Positions 1 through 7,367 of a stretch of 35,690 nucleotides of DNA are shown piece after piece. Where the stretch lies: contig JAHECC010000020.1 of NCBI GenBank assembly GCA_024641965.1, positions 1-35,690 on the forward strand. Direction: 5' to 3'. Numbering within the stretch: position 1 is the first letter of the stretch; each line of letters begins with the position of its first letter. Both the position numbers and the translations under genes were made by a program. Source of the DNA: Rubrivivax sp. (GTDB lineage: Bacteria > Pseudomonadota > Gammaproteobacteria > Burkholderiales > Burkholderiaceae_C). The notes under the pieces are model-generated. The model was not told the origin of the DNA. It saw only the letters and a program-made list of their open reading frames with translations, and made no database searches.

Positions 1-384
1 GTCGCGGCACCGGCACCGGCACCTGCACCCGTGGCCGCACCGCCCGCGCCACCAGCGCCCGCGCCGGCAGCACGCGTCGCGGCGCGCAAGCCGGGCGCGA
101 CCAACCTGCAGGAGTGCAGCCCGACCTCAGCCGACTATCCGCGCGCAGCGCGGCGCGCCCAGGCCACGGGCACGACGCGGGTGCGGCTGGACATCGATGC
201 CGCGGGCAAGCTGCTGAATGCCGAGGTTCTGGACGGCGCCGGCACGTCGCGCGAGCACCGGCTGCTCGACCGCCTCGCACTCAGCAAGCTCAGCACCTGC
301 AGCTTCAAGCCTGGAACCGACGAAACCGGCAAAGCCGTGGCCGGATCCTTCGAAGTCGAGTACGTCTGGAAGCTGAGCGATTGA
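1..384 (+). CDS. tonB: TonB-type energy transducer, C-terminal part (5' end outside window)
   Basis: The reading frame is open from base 1 and ends at TGA 382-384, so the true start lies upstream. The visible part begins with an Ala/Pro-rich stretch, as in the periplasm-spanning linker of TonB. It then has a TonB C-terminal domain: a YPRAARR segment, a GTTRVRLDID strand, the AGKLLNAEVLDGAG turn, an LLDRLAL helix and CSFKP near the end. TonB carries proton-motive force from ExbB/ExbD in the inner membrane to outer-membrane TonB-dependent receptors. Two cysteines (in QECSP and STCSF) could form a disulphide across the domain; this is inference. exbB follows 59 bases downstream, which supports the call. 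Which receptors it serves cannot be told from here. Confidence 0.85.
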   Translation, partial: VAAPAPAPAPVAAPPAPPAPAPAARVAARKPGATNLQECSPTSADYPRAARRAQATGTTRVRLDIDAAGKLLNAEVLDGAGTSREHRLLDRLALSKLSTCSFKPGTDETGKAVAGSFEVEYVWKLSD

Positions 385-443
385 CCCCCTCGTCCCATTG
401 CCCCGCGCCTCGCGGCGCATGCCGCATGTTCACTGGAGCCGCC

Positions 444-1262
444 ATGTCCCTGATCACATCCACTCCGACACCGCGACGCGCCACCAGGCTGGCCGCGGCG
501 CTGCTGGCTGGCATGACGCTGGCCTTGAGCCTGCCGAATTGGGCGCTGGCCCAGGTCGCGTCAGCGCCGCCGTTGCCGATGCCGGCGGTGGCGCTGGAGT
601 CGGTGGCCAACCCCTACGGCCTCGAGGCGCTGTGGGTGCAGGGCGACTGGGTCTCGCGTGGCACGCTCATCATCATGGCCATCATGAGCATGGGCAGCTG
701 GTACATCATCTTCACCAAGCTGTTCGAGCAACGCAAGCTGATGACATCGGCCAAGGCCGCGAGCAAGAGCTTCTGGACGGCCGGCTCGATCAAGGCCGGC
801 ATCGACACGCTCGAAGCCGGCAGCGCCTTCCGCTACATCGCCGAAAGCGGCGTCAAGGCCAGCGAGCACCACGAAGGCACGCTGGTCGAGCAGATCGACC
901 TGAACACCTGGGTGTCGATGAGCGTGCAGCGCGCCATGGACAACATCAGCAGCCGGCTGCAGGACGGCCTGGCCTTCCTGGCCACGGTCGGCTCCACCGC
1001 GCCCTTCGTCGGCCTGTTCGGCACGGTATGGGGCATCTATCACGCGCTCACCGCGATCGGCATCTCCGGCCAGGCGAGCATCGACAAGGTGGCCGGCCCG
1101 GTGGGCGAGGCGCTGATCATGACGGCCTTCGGCCTGGCCGTGGCGGTGCCGGCGGTGATGGGCTACAACTGGCTGATCCGCCGCAACCGAAGCGCGATGG
1201 AGCGCGTGCGCGCCTTCGGTGGCGACGTGCACAGCGTGCTGCTGGCCGGCAAGAGAACATGA
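444..1262 (+). CDS. exbB: ExbB proton-channel subunit of the Ton system (MotA/TolQ/ExbB family)
   Basis: This 272-residue protein has an N-terminal signal-like hydrophobic stretch (about residues 15-36, ending NWALAQ). A first membrane helix follows (TLIIMAIMSMGSWYIIF), then a cytoplasmic loop and two C-terminal helices. The family signature TVGSTAPFVGLFGTVWGI lies before the second helix and GEALIMTAFGLAVAVPAV in the third. ExbB forms a pentamer around an ExbD dimer and uses the proton gradient to drive TonB. I chose ATG 444 because GGAG (434-437) sits seven bases upstream; an in-frame ATG at 426 lacks such a site. exbD1 follows after 133 bases that contain a dispersed repeat (1264-1347), an odd interruption in an otherwise compact operon. 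Confidence 0.92.
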   Translation: MSLITSTPTPRRATRLAAALLAGMTLALSLPNWALAQVASAPPLPMPAVALESVANPYGLEALWVQGDWVSRGTLIIMAIMSMGSWYIIFTKLFEQRKLMTSAKAASKSFWTAGSIKAGIDTLEAGSAFRYIAESGVKASEHHEGTLVEQIDLNTWVSMSVQRAMDNISSRLQDGLAFLATVGSTAPFVGLFGTVWGIYHALTAIGISGQASIDKVAGPVGEALIMTAFGLAVAVPAVMGYNWLIRRNRSAMERVRAFGGDVHSVLLAGKRT

Positions 1263-1263
1263 G

Positions 1264-1347
1264 CACCCCCGAAGCGCCTTCGGCGCTCCCCCTGAAAGGG
1301 GCGCAGCCCGCGGCCCGGCCAAGCCGGTTCCGCGGCTGCCGCTCGAT
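1264..1347 (+). repeat. 84-base dispersed repeat, copy A, inside the exbB-exbD1 gap
   Basis: The segment begins one base after the exbB stop codon. It contains the perfect hairpin AGCGCC-TTC-GGCGCT, then a CCCCT-GAA-AGGGG type hairpin, then a CCGGCC-AA-GCCGG type hairpin. The reverse strand of 8732-8815 matches it without gaps at 72 of 84 positions by hand count. Both copies lie directly 3' of a stop codon and in the same orientation relative to transcription. The hairpins suggest a folded mRNA element (processing, stabilisation or attenuation) or a REP-like mobile repeat; neither is shown by the sequence alone. Confidence 0.8.
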
Positions 1348-1395
1348 GGCAACAGCGGCCTGCCGAGCACGGTGCGCGATGCCGGGAGATAACCC

Positions 1396-1833
1396 ATGGC
1401 CATGAAGCTCGCGTCGGCGGACGGCGACGAAGACGAGATGAACTCGACCATCAACACCACGCCGCTGGTGGACGTGATGCTGGTGCTGCTGATCATCTTC
1501 CTGATCACCATTCCGGTGGTCACGCAGAGCATCCAGCTCGAGCTGCCGAAGGAGCGCAACCTGCCCACGCAGACCCGGCCCGAGAACATCGTCATCGCCG
1601 TCAATCGCGACGGCGAGATGCACTGGGGCATGGAACACGTGGCCGACATCGACACGCTGGTGGCGCGGCTGAAGCTCGAAGCCGCGAAGGAGCCGCAGCC
1701 CGAGGTGCACATCCGCGGCGACGCCGAGGTGCGCTACGAGAGCGTCGGCCGCGTGGTCATGGCCTGCCAGCGCGCCGGCATCCACAAGGTCGGCTTCATC
1801 ACCGAGCCGCCGCCCGGCGCGGTGGCGCGCTGA
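1396..1833 (+). CDS. exbD: ExbD subunit 1 of the Ton system
   Basis: The protein has 145 residues: a short cytoplasmic N-terminus, one membrane helix (about 24-42) and a periplasmic ExbD/TolR domain. The helix begins with the hallmark NTTPLVDVMLVLLIIFLIT, in which Asp26 is the expected proton-carrying residue. ATG 1396 has GGGAG (1384-1388) at good spacing. It would act with ExbB and TonB in the inner membrane. The next gene encodes a second, different ExbD, so this is a dual-ExbD system like that of Xanthomonas campestris, where exbD2 has a specialised role (established for that species; any division of labour here is inference). Confidence 0.92.
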   Translation: MAMKLASADGDEDEMNSTINTTPLVDVMLVLLIIFLITIPVVTQSIQLELPKERNLPTQTRPENIVIAVNRDGEMHWGMEHVADIDTLVARLKLEAAKEPQPEVHIRGDAEVRYESVGRVVMACQRAGIHKVGFITEPPPGAVAR

Positions 1834-1852
1834 GTCCGCAGGAGCCATTCAC

Positions 1853-2275
1853 ATGTCGATGAATCTGAGCTCGAGCGGCCACGACGATGAACCGATGGTC
1901 GAGATGAACATGACGCCGCTGATCGACGTCATGCTGGTGCTGTTGATCATGTTCATCATCACCATACCGATCCAGACGCACGCGGTGAAGATGAACATGC
2001 CGGTCGCGACGACCGCGCCACCGCCGCAGCCGCCGCAGACCGTGCGCATCGATGTCGACTTCGACGGCACCATCGTCTGGAATGGAAGCATCGTCGCCGA
2101 CCGCAGCGAACTCGAAGCCAAGCTCGCCGCCGTCGCCACGATGACCGAGCAGCCCGAGTTGCACCTGCGCCCGAACAAGCTCGTGACCTACAAGGTGGTG
2201 GCGATGATCCTGGCCTCTGCGCAGCGGCTGGGCGTGACCAAGATAGGCATCGTCGGCAATGAGCAGCTGCTGTAG
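1853..2275 (+). CDS. exbD: ExbD subunit 2 of the Ton system
   Basis: This 140-residue ExbD/TolR-family protein has one membrane helix introduced by NMTPLIDVMLVLLIMFIIT, with the conserved Asp24, and a periplasmic domain. A Pro-rich linker (APPPQPPQ) follows the helix and is absent from ExbD1, so the two copies differ most in the periplasmic region that would contact TonB or the cell wall. GGAG (1841-1844) precedes ATG 1853. The gene starts 19 bases after exbD1 and ends nine bases before the TPR gene, so all are likely co-transcribed. Whether the two ExbD proteins form mixed dimers cannot be seen from sequence. Confidence 0.92.
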   Translation: MSMNLSSSGHDDEPMVEMNMTPLIDVMLVLLIMFIITIPIQTHAVKMNMPVATTAPPPQPPQTVRIDVDFDGTIVWNGSIVADRSELEAKLAAVATMTEQPELHLRPNKLVTYKVVAMILASAQRLGVTKIGIVGNEQLL

Positions 2276-2284
2276 AGGACCACG

Positions 2285-3490
2285 ATGACGAGCGCGCGCG
2301 CATGGGCCCTGGCCCTCGTGGCCGCCATGGCCTGCACGGTTGTCGCGGCGCAGACGCTGCGCCCCGAGGTCGGCAAGCCGTTGCAACAGGCCGGCGAACT
2401 GCTCAAGGCCGGCAAGGCCAAGGAGGCGCTGGCCAAGGTGCGCGAGGCCGACGCCGCGCGCAACAAGAACGCTGCCGAACAGCTGACCATCGAGCGCATG
2501 CGCGGGGCCGCGGCCCAGCGCGCCGGCGACCCTGCCACGACCATCCAGGCCTTCGAGGCGGTGATGGCCGGCGACAAGCTGTCCGATGCCGAGATGGCGC
2601 AGATCGCCGCATCGCTGGCCTATGCCTACACGCAAACGAAGGATTTCGCCAAAGCCCAGGTCTGGCTCGACAAGTCCCGGCACGCAGGCGGCGACAACGC
2701 GCAGTTGCAGCAACTGCAGGCCTACCTGCAAAGCCAGACGGGCGACTACGCGGCCATCGCGCGCGATGCCGCCGCCGCGGTGGCGGCGGCGGAAAAAGCC
2801 GGTCGGCGCCCGGCAGAGGACGACCTGCTGCGTCTGGCCGATGCCTACCAGCGTACCCACGACCCGGCCTACAACGCCACGCTGGAAAAGCTGCTGTTCA
2901 ACCATCCGAAGAAGGACTACTGGGCGGCCTACCTGACCCGGCTGCCGCGCAAGAGCGGCTTTGCCGACCGTTACGCGCTGGACGTGATGCGGTTGAAGCT
3001 GGCCAGCGGTGTGCTCAGCAGCACCGACGACTACATGGAAATGACGCAGCTCGCATTGCAGGCCGGCTACCCGGCCGAAGCGAAGAAGATCGTCGAGCGC
3101 GGCTTCGCCAGCGGCGCGCTCGGCAGCGGTGCCGAGGCCGCCCGGCACAAGCGCCTGCGCGACCTGACGTTGAAGCAGTACGCCGAAAGCAGCGCCTCCC
3201 TCGGTACATACGCTGCCGAGGCCGCCGACGCCAAGGACGGCAACGCGCTGGTCCATGTCGGCTTCGTGTACGTGACCAGGGACGATGCCGACCAGGGCAT
3301 CGTGCTGATCGAGCAGGGCCTGGCCAAGGGCGGGCTGAAGCGGCCCGATGAAGCGCGGCTGCGCCTGGGCATGGCGCAGCTGCAATCGGCGAAGGCCAGG
3401 GCCCAGGCCGTGCAGACGCTGCGCGGCGTGAAGGGCACGGACGGCAGCGGCGACATCGCGCGCCTGTGGGTGCTGTTGGGGAACAGTTGA
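2285..3490 (+). CDS. Secreted TPR-repeat protein linked to the Ton operon
   Basis: This 401-residue protein has a cleavable signal peptide (MTSARAWALALVAAMACTV, likely cut near VAA-QT). The mature part is helical with degenerate tetratricopeptide repeats, for example around LLKAGKAKEALAKVREAD, AYAYTQTKDFAKAQVWLDKS and FVYVTRDDADQGIVLIEQG. TPR proteins are protein-interaction scaffolds, and this one would be periplasmic. Its place directly after exbD2 suggests a partner of the Ton complex, possibly through the ExbD or TonB periplasmic domains; that is inference. Its TGA overlaps the ATG of the next gene (3488-3492), a translational-coupling arrangement. No catalytic motif is visible. Confidence 0.75.
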   Translation: MTSARAWALALVAAMACTVVAAQTLRPEVGKPLQQAGELLKAGKAKEALAKVREADAARNKNAAEQLTIERMRGAAAQRAGDPATTIQAFEAVMAGDKLSDAEMAQIAASLAYAYTQTKDFAKAQVWLDKSRHAGGDNAQLQQLQAYLQSQTGDYAAIARDAAAAVAAAEKAGRRPAEDDLLRLADAYQRTHDPAYNATLEKLLFNHPKKDYWAAYLTRLPRKSGFADRYALDVMRLKLASGVLSSTDDYMEMTQLALQAGYPAEAKKIVERGFASGALGSGAEAARHKRLRDLTLKQYAESSASLGTYAAEAADAKDGNALVHVGFVYVTRDDADQGIVLIEQGLAKGGLKRPDEARLRLGMAQLQSAKARAQAVQTLRGVKGTDGSGDIARLWVLLGNS

Positions 3491-4437
3491 TGGCAGAACT
3501 GAAGCACGCCCAGGCGCTGTCCGACGGCCTTTATGCCATCGACACCGGCTTCCACCGGCCGCGCTTCGACGCCGCCTACCTGGTGGTCGACCACGGCCGC
3601 GCCGCCTTCATCGACACCGGCACGCATTTCGCCGTGCCGCGGCTGCTGGGCACGCTCGACGAACTCGGCCTTGCGCGCGACGCGGTGGACTGGGTGCTGC
3701 CGACGCATGTGCACCTGGACCATGCCGGCGGTGTGGGCAGTTTGATGCGCGAACTGCCGAGTGCTCGCTTGCTGGTGCACCCGCGTGGGTTGCGCCACAT
3801 GCTCGACCCGAGCGCGCTTTATCAGGGCGCGCTGGCGGTATACGGCGAGGCGGAAATGGCGCGCGCCTATGGCCAGGTGATCGGTGTCGATGCGGCGCGT
3901 GCTTCGGCCACGCACGACGGCATGTTCGTCGACGTCGGCCGACGGCGCCTGCAGTTCGTCGACACGCCGGGGCATGCCTTGCACCACCATTGCCTGTGGG
4001 ACGCGGCCAGCGCCGGCTGGTTCACCGGCGATACCTTCGGCCTGAGCTACCGCGAGTTCGACAACACGCGCGGGCCCTGGATCCTGCCCAGCTCGACGCC
4101 GGTGCAGTTCGACCCGGCGACCCTGCGCGAATCAGTCGCGCGGCTGATGCACAAGCGCCCCGAGGCCATGTACCTGACGCACTTCGGCCGCGTCGGCGAT
4201 GTGGCGCGGCTTGCCGCGGACTTCCTGACGATGCTGCAGGGCATGGTCGACGTAGGACTGGAGCACCGGCATGCGAGCGAACGGCATGCCCGGCTGCGCG
4301 AGGGCCTGTTCGATCTGTACCTGCGTTCGCTGCGCAGGCACGGCAGCGACTACAGCGACGGCGAAGTCGCCGGGTTGCTGGAGATGGACGTGGAGCTGAA
4401 CGCCCAGGGCCTGGGCATCTGGCTCGACCGCCAATGA
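3490..4437 (+). CDS. Metallo-beta-lactamase fold hydrolase
   Basis: This 315-residue protein has the metal-binding motif THVHLDHAGG (His73, His75, Asp77, His78), a later TPGHALHH (third His), GDTFGLSYREFD (bridging Asp) and THFGRVGD (last His). The family covers glyoxalase II, lactonases, arylsulfatases and others; the substrate cannot be assigned. There is no signal peptide, so it is cytoplasmic. The start ATG overlaps the TPR stop. Length and the C-terminal helical extension fit the uncharacterised proteobacterial MBL hydrolases of about 310-320 residues. Glyoxalase I and a GFA-type protein lie downstream in the same run of genes, so a role in thioester or aldehyde detoxification is possible but unproven. 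Confidence 0.8.
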   Translation: MAELKHAQALSDGLYAIDTGFHRPRFDAAYLVVDHGRAAFIDTGTHFAVPRLLGTLDELGLARDAVDWVLPTHVHLDHAGGVGSLMRELPSARLLVHPRGLRHMLDPSALYQGALAVYGEAEMARAYGQVIGVDAARASATHDGMFVDVGRRRLQFVDTPGHALHHHCLWDAASAGWFTGDTFGLSYREFDNTRGPWILPSSTPVQFDPATLRESVARLMHKRPEAMYLTHFGRVGDVARLAADFLTMLQGMVDVGLEHRHASERHARLREGLFDLYLRSLRRHGSDYSDGEVAGLLEMDVELNAQGLGIWLDRQ

Positions 4438-4450
4438 AGGGGCGCCGCGC

Positions 4451-5239
4451 ATGTCGAAAGTGAATTTCCAATTGGAAGGCATGGCTGTCGTGGTCACCGG
4501 TGCGGCGCAGGGCATCGGCGAGGCCTGCGCGCGGCGCCTGGCGCGCGACGGCGCGACTGTGGCGCTGTGGGACGTGGACGATGCGCGCGGCGCCGCCGTG
4601 GCCGCCGAACTCGCTGACGCCGGACAACGCGCGCTGTACCAGCACTGCGATGTGTCGCGCAAGTCCGAGGTGGATGCGGCGATGGCCGCCACGTTGGCCG
4701 CCTTCGGGCGTGTGCAGGGCCTGGTCAACAACGCCGGCATCTTCAAGGCTTGCGACTTCCTGGACATCGACGAAGCCGATTGGGACGCGGTCATTGCCGT
4801 CAACCTGAAGGGCGCGTTCCTGGTGGCACAGGTGCTGGCGCGCCACATGGCCGCGCAAGGCGGTGGCTCGATCGTCAACATGAGCTCGGTGAACGGCACG
4901 CTGGCCATCCCCAGCATCGCCAGCTACAACGTCAGCAAGGGCGGCATCGACCAGCTCACGCGCGTCATGGCGCTGGCGCTGGCCGACCATGGCATCCGCG
5001 TCAACGCGGTGGCGCCCGGCACGATAGCCACCGAGCTCGCGCGCAAGGCCGTGCTCACCAGCGACGACGCGCGCGCGCGCATCATGAGCCGCACACCGCT
5101 GCGCCGTCTGGGCGAACCCGAGGAGGTGGCCGAGGCGGTCGCCTTCCTGCTCAGCGGCGCGGCCAGCTACATCACCGGCGAGATCGTGTTCGTCGACGGC
5201 GGGCGTTTGGCGCTGAACTACACCGTGGCGTCGGCCTGA
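4451..5239 (+). CDS. Short-chain dehydrogenase/reductase
   Basis: This is a classical SDR of 262 residues. It has the nucleotide-binding TGAAQGIG (residues 16-23), NNAG, a catalytic Ser in NMSSVNG, and Tyr159/Lys163 in ASYNVSKGG. An Asp after the second strand (ALWDVDD) suggests a preference for NAD(H). Residues near the C-terminus (YITGEIVFVDGG) are the usual family close. The substrate is unknown; the sequence resembles the sugar- and acyl-alcohol-dehydrogenase-like SDRs annotated as FabG or glucose-1-dehydrogenase homologues. It begins 13 bases after the MBL gene and its TGA overlaps the ATG of the next gene, so it belongs to the same operon. Confidence 0.85.
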   Translation: MSKVNFQLEGMAVVVTGAAQGIGEACARRLARDGATVALWDVDDARGAAVAAELADAGQRALYQHCDVSRKSEVDAAMAATLAAFGRVQGLVNNAGIFKACDFLDIDEADWDAVIAVNLKGAFLVAQVLARHMAAQGGGSIVNMSSVNGTLAIPSIASYNVSKGGIDQLTRVMALALADHGIRVNAVAPGTIATELARKAVLTSDDARARIMSRTPLRRLGEPEEVAEAVAFLLSGAASYITGEIVFVDGGRLALNYTVASA

Positions 5240-5808
5240 TGCTCGAGGCCTTTGCGGTCTCGACCGGCGTCGTCGCACTCGGCGAGATCGGCGACAAGAC
5301 GCAACTGCTGGCGCTGCTGCTGGCGGCGCGCTATCGGCGGCCGCTGCCGATCATCGGCGGCATCTTCGTCGCCACGCTGGCCAACCATGCCGGTGCCAGC
5401 GCGCTGGGCAGCTGGCTCACGCGCGTCGTCGATCCATCGTGGATGCGCTGGGTGCTGGGCCTGTCCTTCCTGGCCGTGGCGCTGTGGATGCTGGTGCCCG
5501 ACCAGGCCGACGACATCGAGGGCAGCGGCCCCGGTGGGCTGGGTGTGTTCGGCATCACGGTGGTGGCCTTCTTCCTGGCCGAGATGGGCGACAAGACGCA
5601 GATCGCCACGGTCATGCTGGCGGCGAAGTACCAGTCGGTGTGGCTCGTCACCGCCGGCACCACGCTAGGCATGCTGCTTGCCAACGTACCGGCCGTGCTG
5701 CTGGGCGAGCGCGTGCAGCGCTGGCTGCCGGTGGCCTGGGTGCACCGCATCGCCGCTGCGGTGTTCGCCGCGCTTGGCGCGCTGGTGCTGGCCGGCGTCG
5801 GCGGCTAA
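5239..5808 (+). CDS. TMEM165/GDT1-family cation transporter (UPF0016)
   Basis: This is a 189-residue, highly hydrophobic protein with about six membrane helices in two homologous halves. Each half carries the family motif E-x-G-D-K-T: ALGEIGDKTQLLALLLA (Glu16 onward) and LAEMGDKTQIATVMLA (Glu115 onward). Characterised members (yeast Gdt1, human TMEM165, cyanobacterial and Vibrio MneA-type proteins) move Mn2+ and/or Ca2+ across membranes; manganese export is the commonest bacterial role. The start ATG overlaps the SDR stop codon. I saw no yybP-type riboswitch in front of it; expression seems to depend on the operon. Confidence 0.88.
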   Translation: MLEAFAVSTGVVALGEIGDKTQLLALLLAARYRRPLPIIGGIFVATLANHAGASALGSWLTRVVDPSWMRWVLGLSFLAVALWMLVPDQADDIEGSGPGGLGVFGITVVAFFLAEMGDKTQIATVMLAAKYQSVWLVTAGTTLGMLLANVPAVLLGERVQRWLPVAWVHRIAAAVFAALGALVLAGVGG

Positions 5809-5818
5809 GCTCGCGGGC

Positions 5819-6340
5819 ATGACCGACACCCTTGACCCCTTGCACGGCGGTTGCCTGTGCGGCCAGGTGCGCTACGAAGCGCGGCCCTCGCACCGCGACG
5901 GCTACTACTGCCATTGCCGCATGTGCCAGCTGGCCTTCGGCAACACGCGCGCGGCCTACTTCAACCTGCGAAAGGACGAGGTGCGCTGGCTCACGTTGCC
6001 GCGCTTCTACGCCTCGTCGAAGATCGCACGGCGGGGTTTCTGCGACCGCTGCGGCACGCCGCTGAGCTTCGAATTCCTGGACGGCGAGCGCATGGACCTG
6101 TCGGTCGGCAGCCTCGACGAGCCTTCGCAGTTCCGCCCCGCCGAGCATTTCTCGATCGAGACGCGCATCGATGCCTGGCACGCCGACGACGGCCTGCCGG
6201 GCCAGCGCCTGGACAGCAATCAGCGCATCGGCGGCTTGTGGCGCGCGGCCTATGGCGACAAGGTGGTGCCGGGGCTGCAGGCGGCGCGCGAGGCCGCTAC
6301 CATCGACGCATCCCCCTCCCCCCACACGAAAGCACCCTGA
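5819..6340 (+). CDS. GFA (CENP-V/Gfa-like) zinc protein
   Basis: This 173-residue protein has the GFA-domain cysteine pattern: [11 protein letters not shown] (Cys12, Cys14), CHCRMCQ (Cys31, Cys33, Cys36) and FCDRCGTPL (Cys75, Cys78), which bind structural and glutathione-linked zinc in this fold. The founding member was described as glutathione-dependent formaldehyde-activating enzyme, but that activity has been questioned and most family members have no known substrate. It lies 10 bases after the GDT1 gene and overlaps the start of gloA by one base (TGATG). The glyoxalase neighbour makes a glutathione-linked aldehyde role plausible but not demonstrated. Confidence 0.85.
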   Translation: MTDTLDPLHGGCLCGQVRYEARPSHRDGYYCHCRMCQLAFGNTRAAYFNLRKDEVRWLTLPRFYASSKIARRGFCDRCGTPLSFEFLDGERMDLSVGSLDEPSQFRPAEHFSIETRIDAWHADDGLPGQRLDSNQRIGGLWRAAYGDKVVPGLQAAREAATIDASPSPHTKAP

Positions 6341-6738
6341 TGAGACTGCTGCACACCATGCTGCGCGTCGGCAACCTGCAACGCGCGATCGATTTCTACA
6401 CCCAGGCGCTGGGCATGCAGTTGCTGCGCACCACGCAGCGGCCGGAGCAGAAATACGACCTGGCCTTCGTCGGCTATGGCCGCAACCCCGAACAGGCCGA
6501 GATCGAGCTGACCTACAACTACGGCGTCGACACCTACGAGCCCGGCACAGCCTTCGGCCACATCGCCATCGGCGTACCGGATGTCGCCGCCACCTGCGAG
6601 TCGGTGCGCGCCAAAGCCTCGGCGCTGGGCGGCGCGATCACACGCGAGGCCGGCCCGGTGAAGGGCGGCAATACGATCATTGCCTTCATCACCGACCCCG
6701 ACGGCTACAAGATCGAGCTGATCCAGCGGGATGCCTGA
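6340..6738 (+). CDS. gloA: Lactoylglutathione lyase (glyoxalase I)
   Basis: This 132-residue protein aligns with E. coli GloA over its whole length, starting [20 protein letters not shown]. Metal ligands are visible as His5, Glu56 (in [11 protein letters not shown]), His74 (FGHIAIGV) and Glu126 (DGYKIELI). The absence of a long N-terminal extension and extra loops fits the short Ni2+/Co2+-dependent bacterial class. It isomerises the methylglyoxal-glutathione hemithioacetal to S-lactoylglutathione, which glyoxalase II then hydrolyses; a glyoxalase-II-like gene lies at 20726-21382. It overlaps the gene on each side by one base, showing tight coupling with gfa and paiB-like genes. Confidence 0.95.
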   Translation: MRLLHTMLRVGNLQRAIDFYTQALGMQLLRTTQRPEQKYDLAFVGYGRNPEQAEIELTYNYGVDTYEPGTAFGHIAIGVPDVAATCESVRAKASALGGAITREAGPVKGGNTIIAFITDPDGYKIELIQRDA

Positions 6739-7367
6739 TGTACCTGCCGAAGCACTTCGAGCAGACCGACGCGGCGGCAGTGGCGCGGCTGCTGGCCGCG
6801 CACCCGCTGGCCACGCTGGCCTGGCAATCGCCCGACGGCCTGACGGCCGAGCACCTGCCGCTGCTGCTCGACCAAGGGGCGGACGATGGCGAGCATGGCA
6901 CCTTGCGCGGCCACGTGGCGCGTGCCAACCCGGTGTGGCGCGAGGCGGCAGGCGTGCCGGTGCTGGCGGTCTTCGAAGGCGCGCAGGCCTACATCACGCC
7001 GTCGTGGTACCCGAGCAAGGCCGAAACCGGCAAAGTCGTGCCGACCTGGAACTACGCGGTGGTGCATGTGCAGGGCACGCTGCGCGTGATCGAGGACGCG
7101 GCCTGGCTGCGCACGCTGGTCGGCCGGCTGACCGACACGCATGAGGCAGCGAGAGCCCAGCGCTGGCGGGTGGAGGATGCGCCGGACGGCTACCTCCAGA
7201 GCATGCTCGCGGCGATCGTCGGCATCGAGATCCCGATTAGCCGCATACAGGGCAAATGGAAGGTCAGCCAGAACCGCAGCGCCGCGGACCGCGCCGGTGT
7301 GGCCGAAGGGCTGGACGCACAGACCGCCGACGACGCGCGCCATATGGCGGCCCTGGTGCGCGGCTGA
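6738..7367 (+). CDS. PaiB-family FMN-binding protein
   Basis: This 209-residue protein begins MYLPKHF and carries the family's FMN-binding split-barrel signatures: YITPSWYPSK, VPTWNYAVVHVQG and KVSQNRS near the C-terminus. The family is named after Bacillus PaiB, described as a negative regulator of sporulation and protease genes. In proteobacteria the role is unclear and an oxidoreductase function is equally possible. It is the last gene of the plus-strand run and overlaps gloA by one base. Its stop codon directly abuts the stop of the convergent glycerate kinase gene (7368), leaving no room for an intergenic terminator. Confidence 0.88.
   Translation: MYLPKHFEQTDAAAVARLLAAHPLATLAWQSPDGLTAEHLPLLLDQGADDGEHGTLRGHVARANPVWREAAGVPVLAVFEGAQAYITPSWYPSKAETGKVVPTWNYAVVHVQGTLRVIEDAAWLRTLVGRLTDTHEAARAQRWRVEDAPDGYLQSMLAAIVGIEIPISRIQGKWKVSQNRSAADRAGVAEGLDAQTADDARHMAALVRG

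Noticed and set aside
1264-1347. Reading the repeat between exbB and exbD1 as a rho-independent terminator
   Set aside because: No T-run follows the hairpins, the downstream exbD genes belong to the same system, and the second copy also lies inside an operon.
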